Positions 9,700-20,544 are shown, counted from the stretch's first letter. The stretch is DNA of 64,000 bases from Margaritifera margaritifera (GCA_029931535.1 JAQPZY010001234.1:895501-959500), one strand, 5' to 3'. The notes: a model not told the origin generated them from the sequence alone. Program-made: numbers and translations.

Positions 9700-10780
9700 A
9701 ACGTAGTGTTCATCAATGGTAAAATGACACCGTATTAGATCAATGGAAGCCTAGTGTGACTCCATGACATTATCAACTTTGCAAATACGTTCATGTTTAT
9801 TGTTTTTGGTATTTGTAAACGGAAAGAAAGAGACTAGCCCTAATTCTCCCTCTTCGTTTAGTCTTGAGTGAACGGGGCATATTAAACAAAAAATGTTCGT
9901 TTTGTTTTATATTAAAAAAAATAAAAAAATAAAATATATAATATATACTATATATATACCCCCCCCCCCACCAAAATCACCATTTTTCAGCCATTTCCAG
10001 CTATCCAACCAGCCAGCAAACTACACCAGCCGCCAGCCACCAATACCAGCCAGCAAACCACCTCATCTTAGACTTCTAACATCAGAAACATAGGGTAAGA
10101 TTTTTAAAAAAATAAACCTTCGGGAAAAATTCTCTGTACTGTTGGCTACACAAAAATGTCTTGAATTTCTATATATCTTAACAATTAACATTTAGACCTG
10201 ACCCCCACACTAATTCTAACCGAATTAACTATTGATCTGAACAGTGATTATCATAATGTGAAACCTTGTTTCCAATTTTTAGAAAATTCGTCCCGAAAAA
10301 ATCTGCATTTAAAGCAGACACTTTGTTCCAAAAATGTGCACTACATTTATTGATTTCTTTTACAAATGTGACCGAATGTTTTGTGAGATCTTCTGTCACG
10401 CTTATAAACAGGTGCTAGGAACCATACTAGCTACATTTAGGTGGAATCCTCGCATATACCCTAGCCCGCGGGGATCACTGCCAGATTTTCTGACATTGAG
10501 CACTGGTGCCTGGATAATACAGATATACCAGAACGGAATGCCCACAATCGCTTTAGGTAACCAATTTTTGTATCGTTAGCGTCTACTCTAGATCTAACTT
10601 TTTTTAGTTAACAATTTCATCAAGAAACCATTGTTCAGCATCAAAGAACTACTAATACTGTGTTACTTCTCTCCATAAATTGCATTTAGAATTCAAAATT
10701 CAAGTGTTATAAAGAAAAGAAATATGTGTTTACAATTAGCCAGGATTCAGGGCAAAGCAATAACCCCACCCACACACCTT
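9700..10780. other. Non-coding, low-complexity stretch
   Basis: It starts with a TATA-rich run, a C9 tract (9959-9968) and CCAGC-type simple repeats (9996-10060). From 10190 to 10570 the sequence is of more even composition and has a short plus-strand ORF (10334-10579) that I do not recognise. Confidence 0.45.
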
Positions 10781-12015
10781 GGGAAAATTGCAGCAGGACC
10801 TAAAGAAAATGTTAGGATTTTCAAACCTAAACTTCAATGAAAGCCTAACTACCCCAGCTAGGGAAGCAAAATCACCCTTGAAATTTGACATGAATGACTC
10901 GACATTGGAAGTCAGTTTCAATCTGTATAAAAATCGATCCATGTTGTCCTCCTCCACAGATAAGGAAAACCACGATGATCAATACATCCAATTTAAAAGA
11001 AGGACCTACTGGACAGGATATTCAGACTAAAACGCCACCGTACTGATAAACGACCTTGCCATATCTTACAGCCCCCATATCACAAAAATCCAAATGGCAG
11101 TGACGCCAATAACCGGAAGTGATGGGGGGGGGGGGGAGGAAGTCGTCACGATCCCAGAAACACCAACCTCACCTCAAACAACTGGCACAAAGGGGAAAAA
11201 AGGGAAGGCAAAACCCAAAACTTATGCCGAAACTGTCTAGGATCTAGAGAAGATCAGGGAAAAACAAAAACTGACGTTCCAAAACACAATAAAACCTAAT
11301 GTAGTGACAATAACGCCAACTAGCATAAAATTACAAACAAAAACCAAACAAAACCATAACAAACTAAACGCAACCGTCGCAACGTCGACACCAAACACCA
11401 CTAAACCTATAGGCGCTAAGGTGCATAACAGCCAGGTAGCAGGCTCCTCCAAAGAAAAACGACAAGAAAGTCCAATGAAACGAAATGAGGTATTCCTAAT
11501 CATTGACTCACCCGAAACACACAAACCACAGGAAAGCCCAGGCATACAAGGCAAGAGGAAACGATTAGTCAATTGAATAACGAATATATAAAAATTCGTG
11601 AAAGGCTGCAACACAGCCTGAGGACAAAGAAAAAAACACAACGACAACAAAAATAAAGGAAAAAATTAGTCCCCACAACACAAACCGAGGGTGGGGAAAT
11701 CTCGCCGCAAAACAACAACAAATATAACTAAATAAATATTCCCAAGACCAAAACATCCAGCAATGCCCACAATAACTAAACGTATAATTATCACCCAGGA
11801 AGTCTGACAATCTATATCGAGAGTACTGAGATCAATATTAACAAGATTAGTAACAGCAGCATCATAACGGAGCTTCTTGAAACACAAGGGGGATAATTCA
11901 AAATCATTAACACAAAGCAGGACTACATCATAGTCAAATGCTCTTCAACAAAGCAGGTAGCGAAATTTGTAGAGCTACAAAAAAATAGGTCAGTACCGAG
12001 TAAAAATTACTCAAA
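10780..12015 (+). pseudogene. LINE ORF1-like remnant
   Basis: Broken plus-strand coding-like sequence. 10780-11030 and 11304-11576 are open frames rich in Lys, Thr, Asn and Pro (the second begins MTITPTSIKLQTKTKQNHNK), like the disordered N-terminus of I-superfamily LINE ORF1 proteins. At about 11790-11985 another frame reads YNYHPGSLTIYIESTEININ and then DYIIVKCSSTKQVAKFVELQ. That looks like the RRM-type nucleic-acid-binding part of an ORF1 protein. Frames shift at a G-run (11125-11137), and the block ends at a C/A homopolymer (12022-12051). It may belong to the same LINE as the ORF2 piece at 16205-17570, with later insertions between. That link is inference. Confidence 0.4.
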
Positions 12016-12021
12016 TCAACA

Positions 12022-12051
12022 ACCCCCCCCCCCCCCAAAAAAAAAAAAAAA
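12022..12051. repeat. Poly-C/poly-A tract
   Basis: A C-run followed by an A-run at the end of the LINE ORF1-like block. It resembles the tract at 4586-4614. Confidence 0.8.
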
Positions 12052-12059
12052 ACAACCTC

Positions 12060-12830
12060 CCAGCAAGCAACACCATCAACGCCAAAAAAATTCTAAAAAA
12101 AAATATTTAAAAAAATAAAATAAACCGTACACCTCTGGAATTAGGTCACAATTAATGATTCCGGTTCAGTACCTATCCACGAATGTAGTCCGAGTCTATT
12201 TTTAAAACATTTCTTCCTCTCTCATTTTGGTGGTGATATATGCATTAGATTTAGGTATTCTTAGTATTGATTTAAAGGAAATTATTTATTGTTTAGAAAA
12301 TGAGCATTATGGTGTTGTTGCCTGTGTGTATTGTGGCGACAGAGCACAGTGAGTAATGAGGCATTGGTGCTGATCCGGAAGTGAAAAATGTGACCCATTG
12401 AACTTTGCTTTGTTTACAGTCCAGCCTCGCAGAAGAATGCCGGATAACCTTAACCTATGACAAGAACTTCACCGCGAGTTTATCTTTGAAGATACTTTAC
12501 ATCAGCATATGATTTATTAGGATTTGGACACAGTGGAAAGTTCAGAACGGACAAACAAATGTAGAAACTAAATAGGAAAATTAATTGTGGTCTGGGGCCT
12601 GTCAGTGGGAAGGTTATCAAAGTTTAAATTCTTATCCTAAGATTATTATTCAAGGTAGACGCATGAAATTTGGACATTTTGTGTATATTGACTTTAAAAA
12701 TAAAACTATGCAATTGAAAATAAAATTTTTAAATATTTTTAAAAATTTAAATTGATTTTTAAAATAAAATTACAATTTTAAATTTTTTAAAAAAAATGCA
12801 CATGTATAGAGCCTATGAGGTTGATACTCA
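12060..12830. other. Non-coding stretch
   Basis: No supported gene. 12700-12800 is almost pure A/T. Confidence 0.5.
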
Positions 12831-12834
12831 TTAA

Positions 12835-13188
12835 TACCAGCGTGTATGTATTTTTACAAGTTGCAAAGGTGGATATTTTGAAATTCTGTCAGAGAAAATC
12901 TTGTTCAATTTTGTGCCAGCTCCTAACAGTACTTGCATACTCTGGACAAGCAATGTAACATCAAATACTTGTAGGTTATATGGGCTATTGTCATATAGGG
13001 ACACTGAGACTAACATCTGGAAAAAGAAACATGTCCATAGAATGGCATTCATGATAAAGATGAGAAGTGTGAACATTCCAAAAGAGTTAGATGCATCCCA
13101 TTTATGCCACTATAGTTTGTGTGTAAATGCGGATCACCGCAGCCTGGAACCCCTTCGTATCTACAACAATAGGCAGTACTGCAAATGA
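12835..13188 (+). CDS. Zinc-binding-loop (His-Me endonuclease-like) ORF
   Basis: The frame is open from just after a stop at 12832 to the stop at 13186. The core reads KKKHVHRMAFMIKM, then SHLCHYSLCVNADHRSLEP, then NNRQYC. This H..CH....CVN..H...EP...N.R..C pattern matches the zinc-binding loop of His-Me finger homing endonucleases (zf-His_Me_endon, PF05551). Animal genomes carry many short stand-alone proteins of this type. Upstream residues (GYFEILSEKILFNFV...CILWTS) fit the usual lead-in to this domain. The start codon is uncertain; the first in-frame ATG is inside the domain (13048), so this may be an exon or a truncated copy. No catalytic function can be claimed. Confidence 0.6.
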   Translation, partial: YQRVCIFTSCKGGYFEILSEKILFNFVPAPNSTCILWTSNVTSNTCRLYGLLSYRDTETNIWKKKHVHRMAFMIKMRSVNIPKELDASHLCHYSLCVNADHRSLEPLRIYNNRQYCK

Positions 13189-13507
13189 TATGGAATTTGT
13201 TTCCTGTATCATGGTGAATTTCCAAACTGCATGCTACAGTTGAAATTGTGATATGGAATAATTACAGGTATAATTATATGCCATGCACACCCACCCACCC
13301 ACATCCATATAGAAATGTACATTAGCATGACATGACTGGCTTGCTGGTTGCATAGATAAAATGGGATTAGTTTATTGATTGATTGATGGATGGATAGATT
13401 TGTGCATTGATGATTGTTTGTGTTGAGTAAGGATAGAAGAAAGAAAGGGATTGGTCTTTATTTTATTTGACTATGCTGGTAGGACAGCTTTTTCTTAAAT
13501 AATACAT

Positions 13508-13572
13508 ACACTACTTTATTCATTCATTCAATGCTACATTCATTCATTCATTCGTTCATTCATTCAGTCAGT
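13508..13572. repeat. (CATT)n / (CAGT)n microsatellite
   Basis: CATT tetramers interrupted by CGTT and followed by CAGT tetramers. It lies about 75 bp beyond the ribozyme-like element. Confidence 0.9.
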
Positions 13573-13645
13573 CAGTCAGTTCATGTTTTTTTAGAATATG
13601 TTAAAATGTTTTTTTTAATTTCTTTATTTTGGTCTTGATATTCTG

Positions 13646-13750
13646 AGAAAACTGTTTCGACCTCTCCATAGGTCTCATCAGGTAGTAGTGTAACACAACT
13701 GCACATAACATGCGTTGTGTTACCTACGGATTTCCCAACGACAGTTTTCC
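13646..13750 (-). ncRNA. Hammerhead ribozyme, type III topology
   Basis: Read on the minus strand. Stem III is GAAAACTGT (13749-13741) paired with ACAGTTTTC (13655-13647), 9 bp with no mismatch. The cleavage triplet GTC ends at 13740, so cleavage would fall between 13740 and 13739. The core CTGATGA is at 13681-13675. Stem II is GACC (13674-13671) with GGTC (13662-13659), closing an 8-nt loop. GAAA is at 13658-13655. Every invariant core base of the hammerhead family is present, including the A15.1-U16.1 pair. Stem I is closed: 2 bp next to the core, an internal loop, GTAG/CTAC, then a perfect 10-bp helix (13723-13714 with 13699-13690) and a loop. An open stem III makes it type III. Most animal retroelement hammerheads I know of are type I. 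It lies 207 nt past the end of the Mutator-like coding region on the same strand. Self-cleavage is inferred from the fold, not shown. Confidence 0.82.
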
Positions 13751-13956
13751 TTTCTGTATTATGCATTTTTCATTGTGTCTTTGGGCACTGTCATTTTGTA
13801 CATGGACTAAGATCATCTTTTCTGTTTGCAGTGTCCTTGGCTCATGGTAAACCTGTGCACAGGAGTGATCGCCCTTGGAATGACTGTCCAGTAGGCCTTT
13901 GCAGCAGCCAGACTTCCTGTTGCCGGGATGAGTTCTGTACCTCAGATGAGCCTGTA

Positions 13957-15795
13957 TCATATTTTTCTGTCTTTCCAGTACACGTTTCCTGTTTTCCGGA
14001 TACTTTTGATACAGATGACGGTAAGTAAAGTTTTATCCATTCGATCCAGTGATCTCAGAGTTCTTGGTGAAAGTACACCTCCCAAGTGTTTAACTTTTGT
14101 TTTCAGAGATGATCCAAGTCTTTTATTGAGCCTGTGTATTGTTAAATGTACTCTTGCCTCAAAGTTTCTTGAATAGTTAACATTTTTAGGTACGGAAACA
14201 CTGATTGATCTGTTCACAGCCTAACATCTGCGTGTTTGTGTTAAGTTGCAGTCTTTGTACAACATCACAGGAAAGTTTCATTTTCAGCACTTCCAGGAGA
14301 ATATTCTTATCACTTTCTGTCATGTTTAGATGAGTCACTTGATGAAGGCCCAGAAATGCAGATCGTATCCACCAACTGTTAGTACTTCCTCGGCCACAAA
14401 CCTTAGAATAATGCCGACATTTGTTGCAGTCCCCAGAATAACACTGCAAAGCGGCATCCAGTACTTGGGGAAGTTGACATAGTATAATTCTAACATCACC
14501 ACCGGTGTCCTCCATCATTCGTTTGAAGATCAAACTGCAGCGGGCTTTAACATCTTGAATGAGAATTTCCTGTTTCAGTTTTTTTCCTTCTCTTATTCTT
14601 ATTCCCGGAAACATTTTCACTAAAAGTTGCAGAATTGACTTTTTGAACTGGGAACGACCCAAATGAGTGGTGTCCGACAATTATTATACTATCCATATTG
14701 GATATAGAATGCTGTAAGCATCCTGAAAATCAGCAGCAATCTGAGCATCTCCATCTGTTGTTGCATGTTTAATGAGAATGTCCTGCAGCACAAACTTGTT
14801 ACCTATTTCTCTTGTCATTGCATGCTCTGAATGTGGTGGGACTGGTGACAGATTTGCTGTGCAATCAACATGGTCTCCTGGACATTGCATATCCAAACCT
14901 TGTCATTTGAACCATGGTCCAGTCTAGCACAGTTTGTTTTCTACTGTAGCTCCTACAATGTATTGTTTCTCTGCAACAGTTTCACAAACAATTCCTACAG
15001 CTGGAGATGAAGTTTGACCAGGTTTCTTTTCATGTGTAAGCTAATGGCATTTTATCTTGCTTCAAATGCGACCTTTATTTGCTCAGGATCCTGCACACTA
15101 CGCATGACATTAACTGGTCGGACTGGTTTCAGCTTGTCTGCCATATCCATTTCATTTAGCTGCACATTAACTTGACCTACAATGTTGGAAGCCCTTTGCA
15201 TGGATGGTCTGCTAGGTGGAGTGTCAGTGGTTGCAAGTAGGTATCTAGCCCCGGTGTTGCCCATTGGTGTATCCTGTAGTCCAGCTTGAAACATCATATT
15301 TACACCAGCACGATTTGGCCCAGGATTAGTTGTTTTTATCTCGTCATACAGCTTATACTCTGGTGACTTAAAACTGCAGTTTTTACACATCATGGTATGC
15401 TTCCAAGCAACTCCCCATTTTCTTTCATTAGCAATTTGGAAATCAGGTCTCTCACATCTGTTGTCTTGATTGTCATGACGATAGATGATATCATTCCATA
15501 TTTCAACATTTGTATTCATACAGATCATACACGTTCCCTCATACTGATTCACTTCTGTCTCTTTCAGGGTCAATCTTGCTTTGGATGATGGGCATAGAAT
15601 TCTAGCAGACACAGGTGTACCATTACAATCTAGTGCCATGACTGAATGGGGACCCCAACCTGTCGGCTTTATCACTGCCTTGAGAGAGAACTTATCTGCA
15701 TCCATTCATCAGTCAGAAATCTGACCCCTTTGTTATGTGGTATATTTCCTGGTTTAAAAAAAGTTCTTCTTGGTGCACCCTTTCATGGTTTCAGT
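13957..15795 (-). pseudogene. Mutator-like transposase-domain gene, broken
   Basis: Minus-strand coding blocks in order. About 15780-15710: TFFKPGNIPHNKG lead-in. 15705-15052: 217 codons with a CMICMN/CKNCSF cysteine region, then GPNRAGVNMMFQAGLQ and TPMGNTGARYLL. About 15050-14896 is less open. 14896-14684 holds MQCPGDHVDCTANLS and ATTDGDAQIAADFQ. 14680-14186 holds DTTHLGRSQFKK, DVKARCSLIF, GDCNKCRHYS and NSWWIRS. 14217-13957 holds SVSVPKNVNYSRNFEARVHL and THRL-type text. This order matches the Mutator-like transposase-domain proteins widespread in aquatic invertebrates. Blocks are separated by stops and frame changes (near 15705, 15051, 14684, 14200), so it is inactive unless some gaps are introns. 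The C-terminal end is followed by the ribozyme-like element. Confidence 0.75.
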
Positions 15796-15961
15796 GAAAA
15801 TAACTGCATGCAAAAGTACAAGAATTCTCCTCTCTCCCCCCTTATATAACTAGGAAAAGGTGTGCTGCCCTGGTATTATAGAACTCCACCAAATCTTCAA
15901 TACTATTGGAAGCCTAACATCTAAGAACTCCTACCTTTCAGGGGTGAAAATGACATCACTA

Positions 15962-16030
15962 CCTTGGTTACTGCCCCTAAATAGCGTATTCACTACCTTT
16001 GTTACTGCCCCTGACTAGCGTATTCAGATG
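15962..16030. repeat. Tandem duplication, about 35 bp x2
   Basis: Two units containing TTACTGCCCC and TAGCGTATTCA. It sits between the transposase relic and the LINE fragment. Confidence 0.8.
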
Positions 16031-16188
16031 ATACAAGATTTCAGGTGCTACCTATTATTGACAGGCCCTTGTTTAATTACTTCACACCTGATAAGAAAAA
16101 TCATTGATGTTTGTGATAAAGGAATGGAGACATGTTGCAAAAGAATAAAATTTGTCAACCAATACTCTGATATACACGAGCTCGAAAA

Positions 16189-16208
16189 CGGCCCCCCCCC
16201 CACCCCCC
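16189..16208. repeat. C-rich homopolymer tract at LINE junction
   Basis: A long C run interrupted by one A, immediately before the first recognisable LINE reverse-transcriptase residues. Confidence 0.8.
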
Positions 16209-17570
16209 GGGCTGCGTACTAATAAGCTCTACTCTCTTTAACATCATGGTTAACGACTTAGAAAAGTCGGCCGATTAGACCCATCTGAATCTGTCCCAGT
16301 TTGCTGATGACAGTGGAATCTGGAAATCGGGCAACGCATCCAGCGAAACTGCGGTCGGCCGACTGCAGGCATGGCTCGATAGAATCGGGCGATAGGTCGA
16401 TAGGTGGGGCTTCAAGCTAGTCCCCGACAAGACAGTGGGGGTACTGTTTTCAACAAAAAAAAACTAAATGGCGTAGAAAATCCTCAACATTATTCCTCAT
16501 GGGGCAATCACATAGCCGAGCTAGTGAGAAGATGCTGGCATGATCTAAACCTCTTGAGGAACCTAAAGGGCACCGATTTGGAGGCGGACCAGGCCAGAGT
16601 TCTTACGTTATACAGGACACTGATTCGGTCCAAAATTGACTATGGATGCCAGTCGTATGCCTCGGCCAATCCTAACTTATTAAAAAATTGGACGGAATAC
16701 AGAAAAAAGGCACTGGCTATTTGCACCGGTGCTCTCGCTAGCACCCTCCGGGGAGGAGCTAAGAATCCTAGCCGAAGACCCCTCCCCCCTAAATCTGAGA
16801 CGGGAAGAGTTGCTGCTGAGGTAAGCGACCAGGATCATTATCCATGAAAAGTCGCACCCTACTAGAACAATAATAAAGAAATGTAAAAGAGAAAGAAAAA
16901 ATTTTTTTGACACCAACTGCGGATGAATTTGCCAGGGGGCAAACAAAATCCATTATCTAAACTGGAACTTAACATCCAAGATATCCATGCGGAGGTAAGT
17001 AAATACCCTGACACCGCCTCATGGATCGGTAAATTGCCCAAAATAAATTTAAACGCGCTCAAATATGGGGATAAACATGACCAACCCATAGAATTAAGGG
17101 CCAAAATTCTCACCGAAATAGAAAGTAGGTATGAGGGATATACCAAAATTTACACGACTCTAAATCCCCAGACCCAGCACGAACTGCAGCTACAGTAGTG
17201 ATTCCAGAGGAAGGCATAACGCTGGGGGCGATAAGTGATAAGTGCTCCATTTATACGGTTGAATTTTGGGCCATCAACCAAGCAATCAAATGGCTACAAG
17301 CAAACCACACATCTCAAGCGGTTATAGTTAGCGACTCCCTCTGTGTTCGGCGATCTCTGGAATCAAGTATCTTGACCAGTAGAGAAAATCTGTTACGAGA
17401 AGTCTACTTGAGACTCAAAACCATGGAAGTAAATAATCATACCATAGAATTTATGTGGGTGCCCTCCCACATAAACATTCCTGGAAACGAAAGGGAACCT
17501 AAGAACAGGCTAAAAGAAGTAGAAGTACAGCACTTTAATACTGCCTTTAATAAAGACAAGTCATGAAATA
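16205..17570 (+). pseudogene. LINE ORF2 fragment: RT C-terminal half plus RNase H (I superfamily)
   Basis: RT begins in mid-domain with TLFNIMVNDLEKSAD (about 16235), then the catalytic box QFADDSGIWKSG (about 16296) and RLQAWLDRIG. 16404-16847 carries the thumb/linker (ELVRRCWHDLNLLRNLKGTD, RSKIDYGCQSYASANP, ALAICTGAL). 16923-17198 continues in another frame. 17198-17566 is an RNase H domain with VEFWAINQAIKWL (Glu), IVSDSLCVRRSLE (Asp) and WVPSHINIPGNE. The usual ADxxAK ending is replaced by EREPKNR, so the last Asp is lost. RT followed by RNase H places it in the I superfamily of non-LTR elements. The endonuclease and RT fingers are missing. Several stops and frameshifts; inactive. Confidence 0.8.
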
Positions 17571-17574
17571 CAAA

Positions 17575-18478
17575 ATTATTAAAATACAATCAAATGAATA
17601 GGTAATAATTCACACTTAACATAACTCCTTAAATCAATTTAAAAATTAACATGATTCCCCGACCACATAAATGTATGACCTAGAGCATGTGTACTTATCT
17701 CCCATTATCACTTTCTCAACCTCTAACGCATCCCAGTTCGATGAAGCTACTAACAAATTGCATGTAAACTCCTCCTACTACAGTAACTCTAAAATTAACC
17801 CAAGGAGTTGGAATCCTGGCAGGCCACCATTACCTCTACACCCCATAAAATTAAGAAATATAAGGTGGTCCTAAGCCCAGACCAACAGGGCCGGCCGCAC
17901 AAGGTGGCAACATTGATTTCAGAAACTCATAACTGCCCCACACCTGTCTATATGAGATGGTCCTAAATCCAGACCATCAGGGTTGGCTGCACAAGGTGGA
18001 AATCATTGGAAGGAAAGAAACACCCCTAACTATAGACACGCCCCTCACCTTAACCAATATGAGGTGGTCCTAAGCCCAGATAATCAGGGCCTACTGCACA
18101 AGCAGTAACCGATTAACTTCAATAGCTTTATAGATACACAAATAATAAGGAAACTTGCCATACCTACAAATACCACTGTTTAAAAACTCTGTCTCTCGAA
18201 TAATTATCTTTAACATTACTATTTAAGTCATTAGTACAGCGATATGTCAAATTTCAAACATTTAGTGCAAGACAACAATTTTTTTATACCTTTCGGAACA
18301 CCAATGAAAATTAATATACTCTGGACCCAGCGGAGCCTCCAGGGACGACGGCGCACCCCTTGCCGAGCTATTTGCCTCAACTGCCTCGCCGGACATACAC
18401 CAATAACGGTAAAAAGACTTATAAGTCGTACATGGCCGTAGGGCCGAACACGACTATAATGTAAGATCAGTCAGTCAT
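17575..18478 (+). mobile_element. LINE 3' untranslated region, copy A
   Basis: It directly follows the RNase H domain. It contains three spaced copies of an AGGTGGTCCTAAGCCCAGA-type unit (about 17862, 17953, 18061). Then come CGGAGCCTCCAGGGACGACG (18336) and a terminal hairpin motif, CATGGCCGTAGGGCCGAACA, at 18431. It ends in GATCAGTCAGTCAT, a short tandem tail typical of I-superfamily LINEs. Confidence 0.7.
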
Positions 18479-18479
18479 C

Positions 18480-18850
18480 CTTGCCGCGTGGTCATTCGAT
18501 CTTTGTGGCCCTTGAGGGACGGACGCAGCACAAAGCCGCGGAGAAGTAAAAGTTTTCTTACTCTCCACCCTAAAACCCTCTGACCGCTAAGGACCGTAGG
18601 ACTACCGAGAGAATTTCTACCTCCCATAATTTGACAAGTCATGGAAAAATTTAAATATAAGCAGCCAGATAGGACAGCATAAATGGCTACCCCGAATTGT
18701 CTAAAGCTGGAGAGGAGGGTACATGCCCATGGAATAGGGGATTGGTAGGCCGGGCCCACTAGGGGCCTGGTTCGCGGTACCTGCGGGCCCAGTCTCCGCC
18801 CTCGTGAGCAGGAAAGTATCCACTCCCATAGAAAAGACACTTAGGACTAT
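18480..18850. other. GC-richer block between two LINE tails
   Basis: Unlike its surroundings in composition. A 121-codon minus-strand frame spans it, but the predicted protein looks like translated non-coding DNA. It may be the 5' part of the next LINE-derived copy. Confidence 0.3.
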
Positions 18851-18859
18851 AGCAAAATT

Positions 18860-19795
18860 TGGGATTTAAACGACCAATTGAATATATAATATCCAAAAAC
18901 AACTCCATGACATTAATTTTAATACCTCCTCCTCTACCCCTATTACTAAAACATCAGGCATGTTTTTTATTTTTATTTTCCCACTACAGAAATAATACTC
19001 TAAAAAATAAAATCTCTACTATATCTCCCCTGCTACTGTCAGGTATTGAGATATTGGGATGCTACACTAATAGCTGTAATTAACACAAGGAGTCGGAAAC
19101 CAGGCAAGCGACCAGCAAATTCGCAACCTCATAAAATTAAGAAATATAAGGTGGTCCAAAGTCCAGACAATCAGGGCCGGCGATATTGATAAGAAAAACA
19201 CAGAACTGCCCCACCCCTTACTAGTTATATAAGGTGCTCAAAAACCCAGACCATGAGGGCCGGCTGCATAAGGCGGCAATCATTGGAAGCTTAAAACACA
19301 CCACATCCCATTGTTATGCCCAACACCCTATCATACATATGGGGTGGTTCCAAGCCCAGACCATCAGTGTCCACTGCACAAGGCAGTAAATTATTAGTAT
19401 AATTAACTGCATGAATATGAAATTAATAAGGCAACTTGTCTTAGCAACAAATTCTTCTTCTTAATCCTGTTTTCTCTGCTAATCCAGTAAAATAACAATA
19501 CTTCATTAACCATACAGTACAGAGTTACTTCAAAATTCCTTACTAAAAATTCGGCTGCAAGACGACAAATTTTATTAATTTTGGTACAGAAATCAAAATT
19601 ATTATACTTTGGGCATGACGGAGCCTCATGGGACGATGGCGCACCCCTTGTCGAGCGGCGTTCTTCCTTTGCCTTACCAGACATTCCACAAGTAATAAAA
19701 TAGTGCGCTGTGCGCATATTGCTATCCGACGTACATGGCCGAATGGCCGCGCACATCGTTAATCCCAAAATCAATCAATCAATCAGTCTTACTAC
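18860..19795 (+). mobile_element. LINE 3' untranslated region, copy B
   Basis: It repeats the order of copy A: CATAAAATTAAGAAATATAA (19129), AGGTGGTCC-type units (about 19149, 19220, 19339), CGGAGCCTCATGGGACGATG (19619) and the hairpin CATGGCCGAATGGCCGCGCA (19734). It ends in AATCAATCAATCAATCAG. The diverged second copy confirms a dispersed family. Confidence 0.7.
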
Positions 19796-19846
19796 TCATG
19801 GACCACTTGTCAAGATGAATAAGATTTCAAACGGACAAAGGTCCTG

Positions 19847-20400
19847 ATGCATATCAACAGGATAAGGCACCACCTGATTGGGAGGAAAATGGAGAGTAAG
19901 GCCACCATTGTCAATGGCGCAAGACCTCATGGAAGAAGTGTTAAGAGAGGAGTTGGAAAAAAAAGAAGAGAACAAATGGGAAAAGAAGAAAGAACAACAG
20001 CAGCAGCAGCAGTGAGAAGAGGTGAAGGAGTTATCAGATGCAGACAGATGATTTTAAGTTCAGTAATTAAAAGAGGCGTCCATGCCGCGTGGTGAGACCG
20101 ATGGTGAGGCCTAGTCGTCCTGGATATCGTCGTTAATATCTCAACGATCTAGGACGACAACCCAACGTCCCTTTTCAGGACCATCCACATCTCTTTGAAA
20201 AGAGATACTGTTCAATCATTGCCAAAAAATCTATGCGTTTGTATGTTTGTGTATGTTTTGTCTTTCACAAACGAAAACTAAAACTTAAACCCCTTCTACC
20301 CCAGTCTAATAGTTTGCTTGTAGGCATATTGTATATGTATAAACACTCCTTGACCCTTGTTTGATGTTAAACGTATGTGAAAAATAAAAAGAATAGTTTT
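19847..20400 (+). mobile_element. Repeat family H, copy 1 (degenerate histone-like stem-loop)
   Basis: A purine-rich, Lys/Arg/Glu-rich ORF remnant (19847-20095) is followed by a palindrome around CCTGGATATCG (20130-20157). Then come GTCCCTTTTCAGGACC (20168-20183), ATCC, CTTTGAAAAGAGAT and an AT-rich tail with AATAAA near 20384. Its partner at 23100-23880 has the same order. The stem-loop here carries two substitutions relative to the partner, so the normal 6-bp stem is broken. Confidence 0.5.
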
Positions 20401-20544
20401 CTTTAGGTCCGTGCAATTTCTCTTGACTTGTATTGTGTACTACACCTACAGATGTTTTCTATCGCGTCCGCGTACCGAATCGGAAGTTTGTTTTCTTTCA
20501 CGGCCGCTCTTAAAGCATATAAAGCGGTGCGTTCGTCAGACCTG

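Larger units (their letters stand above)
3796..9700. mobile_element. Degenerate Polinton/Maverick DNA transposon
   Basis: This segment holds recognisable pieces of three Polinton hallmark proteins: a retroviral-type integrase (minus strand), a protein-primed family B DNA polymerase (plus strand) and an adenain-like cysteine protease (plus strand). Between them are minus-strand accessory ORFs. Intact Polintons are usually 15-20 kb, so this is a strongly deleted copy. I did not see the packaging ATPase, the capsid proteins or terminal inverted repeats. A C/A homopolymer at 4586-4614 lies just upstream of the integrase remnant, and a C-run at 9959-9968 lies just after the protease remnant. Confidence 0.8.

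Noticed and set aside
16296..16325. CTGATGA, a 3-bp stem and GAAA in sequence, resembling a second hammerhead core
   Set aside because: It encodes the conserved RT active-site box FADDSGIWKSG; there is no NUH cleavage site with a matching stem III, so the resemblance is chance.
18475..18840. 121-codon minus-strand ORF in a GC-richer block
   Set aside because: No recognisable motif. It lies between two LINE tails and looks like non-coding DNA that happens to be open.
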